64,000 nucleotides of DNA from a virus: positions 18,771-82,770 of IMG/VR virus record IMGVR_UViG_3300042868_012782, one strand, 5' to 3'. Made by a program: the position numbers and the translations under genes. Shown one piece after another: positions 58,826 to 64,000 of this stretch; positions within the stretch are counted from its first letter, which is position 1, and every line of letters starts with the position of its first letter. Under the pieces are notes generated by a model, which was not told the origin of the DNA, made no database searches, and saw nothing but the letters and a program-made list of their open reading frames with translations.

Positions 58826-59568
58826 AAGAATACGTCAACAAGAAACGCTCTACTCACGAGATCGCTGAAGACTTAAACACATATCCCAACCGTGTAAGAC
58901 GTGCTCTTAAAAAGCATGGGATAGTCGTCAGGGATCGATCGGAGGCGCAGACACTAGCAATCGTTAGTGGTCGGAACCAGCACCCCACCCAGGGGAAACA
59001 CTTGTCTTCCGATCACAGACAAAAGATTGGCGAGTTTGCGGCGCGTCGGTGGGCGGAGATGAGCGATGAAGAAAAACAGCGCAGGTCAGAAATATCTAAA
59101 AAAATGTGGGCCGAGATGGGCAACGACAGGAAAGAGGAGATGCAGCAAAAAGCCCTTGATGGTGTCAGAAAGGCTGCAGCTACCGGAAGTAAGCTTGAAA
59201 AATATTTAATGCGCGGATTAGGTCAGGCTGGTTACTACATTGATTTCCACGTCGAACTGAATCGTCAGCACATAGATATTTACGTTAATCAACACGTTGG
59301 ACATTTTTCAGGAGCAGCAATTGAAGTCAATGGACCGAGCCACTACCGCCCCATATGGGGAGACACATACCATGCTAAGAGGGCTGGGGCTGATGCCAGA
59401 AAGTCTGGCGTACTTATGCAGCAAAACATCCTTGTGATCATCGTGAAAGACATTAGTGGCGAACCTTCAGAAATCCGCATGAGAGCCGCTTTACAAAAAC
59501 TGTTGGGCGTCCTAGAATACGTCCAAGCGGGTCCTGGGGTGGGAACCTATTACGAGATTGAGGTGTAG
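58801..59568 (+). CDS. HTH and Vsr/DUF559-like freestanding endonuclease (255 aa)
   Basis: The layout is that of a mobile phage endonuclease: an N-terminal HTH (EYVNKKRSTHEIAEDLNTY, then NRVRRALKKHGI), a NUMOD-like linker with HPTQGKHLSS and a repeated (E/D)MSDEEKQRRSEISKKMW motif, then a nuclease fold with IDIYVNQ, AAIEVNGPSHYRPIWG and a late helix. The acidic and glycine residues fit the Vsr/DUF559 type. It overlaps the cut-off glycosyltransferase fragment, which suggests that it inserted there. ATG 58801. Confidence 0.75.
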   Translation: MLTYEYLVEEYVNKKRSTHEIAEDLNTYPNRVRRALKKHGIVVRDRSEAQTLAIVSGRNQHPTQGKHLSSDHRQKIGEFAARRWAEMSDEEKQRRSEISKKMWAEMGNDRKEEMQQKALDGVRKAAATGSKLEKYLMRGLGQAGYYIDFHVELNRQHIDIYVNQHVGHFSGAAIEVNGPSHYRPIWGDTYHAKRAGADARKSGVLMQQNILVIIVKDISGEPSEIRMRAALQKLLGVLEYVQAGPGVGTYYEIEV

Positions 59569-59570
59569 CC

Positions 59571-60356
59571 ATGACTAAGAAAAAGAACGAGCAGCGCTTT
59601 GTAGAAGAAGCAGATGGAGATGCTGTGCTTGATGGCGTTTCGCTTGAGAATGTTTCTGTGGGCGACGACACACAACATTCGTCTGACGAGGCGAAAAAGG
59701 GCAAGCATCCGACCGATCCAGACTGGACAGAATACGTCCTGTCTCTTTTGACGCCCGACGAGCTGTCTCCTGAGGGGAGACCGACCTGCGACGGATTGCG
59801 TCGCGTGGCTGAGATTTGCCTAGGCGATATTATGCGCTCAGCAGTCAATGTTGTGCAGGGTCCATGTTCGACAAATGGCATGACTGCCGTTGTCGAATTT
59901 ACTCTAGAGTATTTGTGTAAGCGTAACAGCATGATGGTATCTTTTACTGCATCGGCAGATGTCAACGACAAGAATTGCGACCCTCGATTTGCTGTCTTTG
60001 CTACCGCAACAGCAGAAACTCGCGCAGAGGGTCGCGCTTTACGTAAGGCCCTCAGACTGCGTAGAGTTTTGACTGCGGAAGAACCGTCTTCGCTGTTCCA
60101 GGACTCTGACTTGTCAAACAACGGCAAATCCACTCAGATGCAGCACTCGTTTATCAAGACGATATGCGAACGCAACGACATCAACATTGATGCCTACCTA
60201 GGCGCTTCTAAATCATTCAAATGGACAGGCAAGATGGAGGATATTCCTCATAAATCTGCCACACTTATTATTGCGCACCTCAATGAGCTGCAGCGCGATC
60301 AGTCGAAAATTGACAGCAAATACAAAGGGTACGATACAGGTCGCCAGAACTCTTAA
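59571..60356 (+). CDS. Hypothetical protein with ATAETRAEGRALR motif (261 aa)
   Basis: The N-terminal 50 residues are acidic and flexible. The core has a helix-rich part with GRPTCDGLRRVAEI and a characteristic ATAETRAEGRALRKALRL stretch, which reminds me of single-strand annealing proteins of the Erf/Rad52 group, but the resemblance is weak. A recombination role is possible. It starts 2 bases after the endonuclease stop with GAGG upstream. Confidence 0.45.
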   Translation: MTKKKNEQRFVEEADGDAVLDGVSLENVSVGDDTQHSSDEAKKGKHPTDPDWTEYVLSLLTPDELSPEGRPTCDGLRRVAEICLGDIMRSAVNVVQGPCSTNGMTAVVEFTLEYLCKRNSMMVSFTASADVNDKNCDPRFAVFATATAETRAEGRALRKALRLRRVLTAEEPSSLFQDSDLSNNGKSTQMQHSFIKTICERNDINIDAYLGASKSFKWTGKMEDIPHKSATLIIAHLNELQRDQSKIDSKYKGYDTGRQNS

Positions 60357-60368
60357 GGAGGATGAGTC

Positions 60369-60734
60369 ATGAAAGCCATTATCCCAACCGCAATTGGTTC
60401 AATTGAAATCGAAGCAGTTGATGTTAAAGAAATTTTTCGTCAGATGGCGGCGGTAGCCGAGGTATTTGGTGACCAGCATTGTGGTTGTTGTGGCGAGCAA
60501 GGTGTGACCCCGCTCGTTCGACACGTCGAGAAAAACAAGAAGCAATATGAATATTTTGAAATGCGTTGCACCAATGCTAAATGCAGGGCAAAGCTTGCTT
60601 TTGGTCAGTTTCAAGACGGATCTGGACTATTTCCAATACGCAAGCTTGATGCTCAAGGACAACCAGATCGTGCCAATGGCCAATACGGCCAACACAATGG
60701 TTGGACGCGTTGGCGTGGGGAAAACAAGGAGTAG
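60369..60734 (+). CDS. Zinc-ribbon phage protein (121 aa)
   Basis: AAGGAGG precedes ATG 60369. Residues HCGCCGEQG and CTNAKCRAK are two cysteine pairs about 30 residues apart, the outline of a zinc ribbon seen in a conserved family near phage replication genes. The C-terminal tail is glutamine/glycine-rich. It is the last + strand gene; it ends 7 bases from a convergent gene. Confidence 0.6.
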   Translation: MKAIIPTAIGSIEIEAVDVKEIFRQMAAVAEVFGDQHCGCCGEQGVTPLVRHVEKNKKQYEYFEMRCTNAKCRAKLAFGQFQDGSGLFPIRKLDAQGQPDRANGQYGQHNGWTRWRGENKE

Positions 60735-60741
60735 TTGCTCG

Positions 60742-60873
60742 TCAGGAAATAACAATAACTTCATGGGTGATCGGATGAGCGATCACCTGGAAAGTGCTGG
60801 CAACGTCTATGGGCAATGACACAGATACTTCAGGCATAAGCAATTCTGGCACTTCGATCTTAATATCAGACAT
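60742..60873 (-). CDS. Small hypothetical protein (43 aa)
   Basis: On the - strand the frame begins ATG 60873 after AAAGGAGAT, an ideal ribosome site, and ends at 60742. The protein starts MSDIKIEVPELLMPEVSVSLP, repeated short PEL/PEV units, and is otherwise beta-rich. It is too short for most gene callers. It overlaps the upstream gene by 8 bases. Inside lies a GGTGATCG/CGATCACC hairpin at 60766-60787. Confidence 0.55.
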   Translation of the reverse strand: MSDIKIEVPELLMPEVSVSLPIDVASTFQVIAHPITHEVIVIS

Positions 60874-61087
60874 GCTGATCTCCTTTTTCATATATCGGCC
60901 CGTCAACTAAGCTTCCACGTAGGTTGCGCAAGAGTGCTCCTACAAAAGGACCTATCTCGTTACGAAACCCGCCCCATTCGCACATTGGCAGTCTTTGTTC
61001 TAGGCTAGCCAAAAATGCGTCTGCTGCCGCCCATCCAGAAATCTCAATAGCTTCCCGAATGTCAGGCGGAATATCTTCCAGTCTCAT
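60866..61087 (-). CDS. Small hypothetical protein (73 aa)
   Basis: The start is ATG 61087, with GAGGTG upstream, not the longer frame reaching 61267. The product is helical, MRLEDIPPDIREAIEISGW and then AFLASLEQRLPMCEW, with a basic-acid tail. Its function is unknown. Confidence 0.55.
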   Translation of the reverse strand: MRLEDIPPDIREAIEISGWAAADAFLASLEQRLPMCEWGGFRNEIGPFVGALLRNLRGSLVDGPIYEKGDQHV

Positions 61088-61088
61088 C

Positions 61089-62132
61089 TCACACCTCTTC
61101 GTAGTCGGGACACGCTTGGCATGAACGGATGCCGTCTTCCAAGTTAAGGAATTGACGACACTTCTCGTGCTTGGAGCATCCGTACACGAATTTACCAGAG
61201 CATCCGCCACAATTGCCAGTATCAATAGGCAATGGCGTGCGATGCGCACACGCATTGGGTCTACCAATTGCAGCTACAGGTGGAGACCGAAACCTTTTTG
61301 GAAAGACGCCTTCAAGCGGATCTACTGATTCTGCCTCCGCAACAACGCTTTGCAGAAGATTTTCATCCATCTGTGTCTTGAAGTGTTCAATCACATCCGC
61401 ATATGGAACAGATAGCTCTCTTCGGCCGAGGATGTAATTAAATACTCGATCTTCCATAACTAGCCGATAGGGCACGCCCTTTGGGCGACCAAAACGGTGA
61501 ATCCAGCGCAGCCACGGAATACAGTAGCATCGTCCTCCAAATCGCCGGACTTTTTGATGAATGTACCCCTCTTCTCCTCCGAATCCGCGAAATTTTAGAT
61601 TAAATCCAGGAAACTCATCCTTAGCCATGCAGAACAATCCCATTCCCTGCATAGGAATATCAAAAGGTACAGTATCGTCACCGCGATTATCTTTAGCCCA
61701 TGTACCCCACATGCCACCGCGCCATTCTGGAGCAAAGTGGGTAGCGTAGTCTTTATGGTTATCGTACAGCAAAGGACCTTGCCAAAGCGATTTCCTGTCG
61801 ACGCCCGCTCGCAGAAATTCTTTGAGGCGACTAACTGCACCCGCTACCAACATTACGTGCGAATCAATACAAAGTACCCATTCGCCCTTAGCTTCCTCAA
61901 ACACTAACTGCTTAGCGAGAGATGGACACGATTGGTGACCACGGTGAAGATAGCGCGCACCCAACCACTCACAGGTAGATTTGGTGTCTCTACATCCTTC
62001 GGGCTTATTGTCTACGACGAGCAGCTCCACGCCCTCAAGATCCTGATAGGCCTTAAGAGCATGAAGCGTAAAATACGCACCGTCGAAATCGTCGTAGGTA
62101 GGCAGTCCTATTGTCAGAAATGGACGCGTCAT
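61089..62132 (-). CDS. GT-A glycosyltransferase with C-terminal cysteine cluster (347 aa)
   Basis: Family 2 marks are LTIGLPTYDDFDGAYFTLHA, VELLVVDNKPEG, and WVLCIDSHVM with a DSH in the DxD place. GFGGEEGYIHQKVRR after an aromatic strand is the acceptor-side catalytic segment. The last 60 residues hold many cysteines (GNCGGCSGKFVYGC, CRQF, CQACPDY), likely metal-bound. It lies among the - strand virion proteins, so it may glycosylate one of them. Confidence 0.75.
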   Translation of the reverse strand: MTRPFLTIGLPTYDDFDGAYFTLHALKAYQDLEGVELLVVDNKPEGCRDTKSTCEWLGARYLHRGHQSCPSLAKQLVFEEAKGEWVLCIDSHVMLVAGAVSRLKEFLRAGVDRKSLWQGPLLYDNHKDYATHFAPEWRGGMWGTWAKDNRGDDTVPFDIPMQGMGLFCMAKDEFPGFNLKFRGFGGEEGYIHQKVRRFGGRCYCIPWLRWIHRFGRPKGVPYRLVMEDRVFNYILGRRELSVPYADVIEHFKTQMDENLLQSVVAEAESVDPLEGVFPKRFRSPPVAAIGRPNACAHRTPLPIDTGNCGGCSGKFVYGCSKHEKCRQFLNLEDGIRSCQACPDYEEV

Positions 62133-62181
62133 ATACTTTACCCTCGTCTAAACACCGTAATCTTGACGGGGGTGGGTAGGG

Positions 62182-62832
62182 TCACAGATATTCCATCTGA
62201 ACCCATAATCCGAACTGCTTACTGCCAATTGCGTCAGGACTAGCACTGATGGCTAAATACCAGTCGTGCCTAACGTCGGTTGTGTTGCTGCCAGATGGCC
62301 TCAAACCACCAGAACCTGGCGACGAAGTTAATGAAACTGGAGCACGCGCTGTCGGAGTAAAAACTTCCCAGGCGGTAGAACCAGATCCTGTAGGATTCCC
62401 AGAGTCTTGAACATTAACAGGATGAATAATTTCGGCAATATAGGTTGTTACGCCGGAAGCTGGATTGGTAGGCAGCACGCGGTCAAAAATATAGGCCCGG
62501 ACATTTTGCGTGCGAACCGCAGTATCGTTGGAGAAACGGACGTTGACTGTGGACTGCCAATTTGGAATAGCACGCAGTGGAATCGCTGAAGTGCCGCGGC
62601 CTACGAGGCCACTAGCGGAATTTGCGTACTTGACATTCCATCCCTCAACGCCCTGCGAAGTACCAGTAGAATTGGTAACGAAGGTTTTGTCTTGTGCTTG
62701 CCCAACAGCAACCGACTCACCAAAACCGCCTCCGTAGAAACCCAGACCTGATCCGGCCAGATCAGCAATCTGGAAGGTTCCGTAGGTGCCGGAAGCATCG
62801 AATTGGCCTGCATAAAATGAAATCGTTGCCAT
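62182..62832 (-). CDS. Beta-rich virion structural protein (216 aa)
   Basis: GGAGGG lies 8 bases before ATG 62832. The protein is glycine-, serine- and threonine-rich with short strands, for example IADLAGSGLGFYGGGFGES, and almost no helix, typical of tail-fibre or decoration proteins. It has no cysteine. It is part of the - strand virion operon. Specific role unknown. Confidence 0.55.
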   Translation of the reverse strand: MATISFYAGQFDASGTYGTFQIADLAGSGLGFYGGGFGESVAVGQAQDKTFVTNSTGTSQGVEGWNVKYANSASGLVGRGTSAIPLRAIPNWQSTVNVRFSNDTAVRTQNVRAYIFDRVLPTNPASGVTTYIAEIIHPVNVQDSGNPTGSGSTAWEVFTPTARAPVSLTSSPGSGGLRPSGSNTTDVRHDWYLAISASPDAIGSKQFGLWVQMEYL

Positions 62833-62863
62833 GAATTAGTCCCTCCACAAGAAATTACACCGT

Positions 62864-63253
62864 TCAACCCTGGTCCCACCGGCCGATAGGACACTTCTGC
62901 TCTGCCCATCGGCCTTTGACCGTGACGAAACAGCCGCAGGCGCTGCACCGTTGCTCCATCGTCAAATTGGCGCACTTGCGACATTCGGACATGCGGGACT
63001 CATACTGCTCGTCAGAAACAATCGGTAGGCCTGCTAAGACATGGCGAGTGACAGATCCCACAAGGTTAGCTGCCTGCTGAAATAATCCCGGCATCTGACG
63101 AACAGCTAGATCCCCCCTCGTAAGCTTTTGAAGGAATGCGACCTGTTCGGCCTCAGTCACTCCGTCACCATTGCAGATGGCGAAGTCCTCGTCTGAAAGC
63201 GCAGCTCCCATTCCTTGGCTGCATGGTATGTTGGCTTGACACGGACATTTCAT
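62864..63253 (-). CDS. Cysteine-rich zinc-ribbon protein (129 aa)
   Basis: The N-terminus has CPCQANIPC and the C-terminus CRKCANLTMEQRCSACGCFV with CPIGRWD, a zinc-ribbon end seen in several phage and bacterial proteins of the DUF6171 type. The middle is helical. ATG 63253 has a GAGGTGG site; GTG 63265 overlaps the previous stop and is also possible. Function unknown. Confidence 0.6.
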   Translation of the reverse strand: MKCPCQANIPCSQGMGAALSDEDFAICNGDGVTEAEQVAFLQKLTRGDLAVRQMPGLFQQAANLVGSVTRHVLAGLPIVSDEQYESRMSECRKCANLTMEQRCSACGCFVTVKGRWAEQKCPIGRWDQG

Positions 63254-63261
63254 AATCCACC

Positions 63262-63765
63262 TCACTCATAGCTGGGCAACTCAAAGTCAAACCTAAAACT
63301 TTGACCACTGCCCCCGCTGTAATAGGTATTAAGGAAGCGTCGACACATAACCCACACTTCCCTTTCGTAGTCAAAGTACACGCCAGCCACAACCACACTA
63401 CCAAAGTTTCCGTTGTTGTTATTTTTTATGTTCTTCATATAAAGGGTGTTGGTTTCACCAAACTTTAGGTCTCCTTCGGATAGCGTCGTGCGAGTCAAGC
63501 CTCTCGGCGGAAGCTCTTTGCAGCAGCGAGAGTCGGACTCCAGCAGATTGTCGTTTGGCTCAATCGTCGCATTAGTGCGAAAGAACGTGCCGATGCAAAA
63601 ATTAGTTTCTAGGATTATGTTACCCATGTCCTTATTGTTGAGGTACAGAGTAAAGTTGTCGTCTAGGGCTGCATTGATGTTGCAAACGTAGATGATGTAG
63701 TCTGTCTCTCGGTCGCACCCCTTGCAACACTCAGCGCAATCTAGGTATTCAGTAATCATACTCAT
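63262..63765 (-). CDS. Beta-rich structural protein with cysteine pairs (167 aa)
   Basis: The first 20 residues contain CAECCKGC. The rest is strand-rich, with an asparagine run (KNNNNGNFGSVVVAG) and an aromatic tail. It looks like a small virion protein with disulphide or metal bonds. Start ATG 63765 overlaps the upstream stop (ATGA). Confidence 0.5.
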   Translation of the reverse strand: MSMITEYLDCAECCKGCDRETDYIIYVCNINAALDDNFTLYLNNKDMGNIILETNFCIGTFFRTNATIEPNDNLLESDSRCCKELPPRGLTRTTLSEGDLKFGETNTLYMKNIKNNNNGNFGSVVVAGVYFDYEREVWVMCRRFLNTYYSGGSGQSFRFDFELPSYE

Positions 63766-64000
63766 GGTGTTGGTGTCACATATTCCTTAGCGTATACCAG
63801 ATCGTAGGTCTTCTTAGTGACTTTGAGCAAGCCGCTTGAGCATACCAGATCGGTCACAAATGCCTGACGTACGGTAGCGGGTTGATCTGTGGCCAGCACT
63901 ACATAAAGTTCGGATCCAGGTAAAGGCGCAACAATTACCTTGTATCCCGACTCAACTGGCACGTTCACATAGTTATAAGCGGTAATGGTCCCGCCAGAGT
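63762..64000 (-). CDS. Partial virion-type protein cut by the window edge
   Basis: The frame is open through the right end of the window and its start lies outside. The visible 79 residues end with YAKEYVTPTP and include VIVAPLPGSELYVVLATDQP. The composition suits a structural protein of the same operon. Only the C-terminal part can be described. Confidence 0.55.
   Translation of the reverse strand, partial: SGGTITAYNYVNVPVESGYKVIVAPLPGSELYVVLATDQPATVRQAFVTDLVCSSGLLKVTKKTYDLVYAKEYVTPTP

Noticed and set aside
59453-60133. 226-aa serine-rich - strand frame
   Set aside because: It lies opposite a well-placed + strand gene and its composition is typical of antisense translation.

Overview
The window is part of a large tailed bacteriophage genome (Caudoviricetes-like). 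No rRNA, tRNA or cellular housekeeping operon is visible. Genes are short and packed, most overlap their neighbour by 4 bp (ATGA, GTGA, TGATG), and nearly all have clear GGAGG-type ribosome binding sites, so the host uses Shine-Dalgarno initiation. Almost everything is on the + strand up to about 60.73 kb; after a convergent switch the rest is on the - strand. Terminase, portal and major capsid genes are not in this window. I cannot name the host.

Layout. (1) 0-2.3 kb: small early-type genes, including a lipoprotein, a CsrA/RsmA homologue and a LexA-type DNA-binding domain without a peptidase domain; then one - strand YkgJ-type cysteine cluster protein. (2) 2.34-2.89 kb: a gene-free stretch with strong hairpins. 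(3) 2.9-5.6 kb: a macro-domain-like protein, a GNAT acetyltransferase and a C5-cytosine DNA methyltransferase. (4) 5.6-15.3 kb: many small unknown or membrane proteins, a SAM methyltransferase, an HNH nuclease, a sigma-70-like factor and a DUF932 protein. (5) 15.3-19.8 kb: two glycosyltransferases, ThyX and a second sigma-like factor. (6) 20-28 kb: virion genes, with a papain-like peptidase, two paralogous structural proteins and a 1369-residue fibre with threonine-rich linkers and a cupredoxin-like domain. (7) 28.3-30.9 kb: class II ribonucleotide reductase with an intein. (8) 30.9-34.3 kb: small proteins and a glycosyltransferase. (9) 34.3-48.3 kb: the replication and recombination block: RecA with a class 3 intein, nucleases, DnaB helicase, primase, dNMP kinase, Cas4/RecB-like nuclease, MazG, a DNA polymerase III alpha split into two genes around a DnaQ-type exonuclease, and SSB. 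(10) 48.3-59.6 kb: a sugar-decoration island of many glycosyltransferases, a sugar nucleotidyltransferase, a possible GHMP kinase, PhoH and a Vsr-like endonuclease. (11) 59.6-64 kb: last + strand genes, then - strand virion proteins and one more glycosyltransferase, running off the window edge.

How the genes work together. NrdJ, ThyX, dNMP kinase and MazG supply and clean the nucleotide pool for a self-made replisome (helicase, primase, split polymerase, proofreading exonuclease, SSB, RecA). CsrA, the LexA-type domain and two sigma-like factors give the phage its own transcriptional and post-transcriptional control. Roughly ten sugar-transfer genes sit beside virion proteins with mucin-like threonine linkers, which suggests the phage glycosylates its own particle, although DNA or host-surface targets are not excluded.

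Most notable: the palm/fingers split of DnaE without intein sequence, the RecA class 3 intein, the sugar island with the threonine-rich cupredoxin fibre, the CsrA homologue, a hairpin that hides the ribosome binding site of a holin-like gene, and a nuclease gene that seems to start at ATT or ATC.
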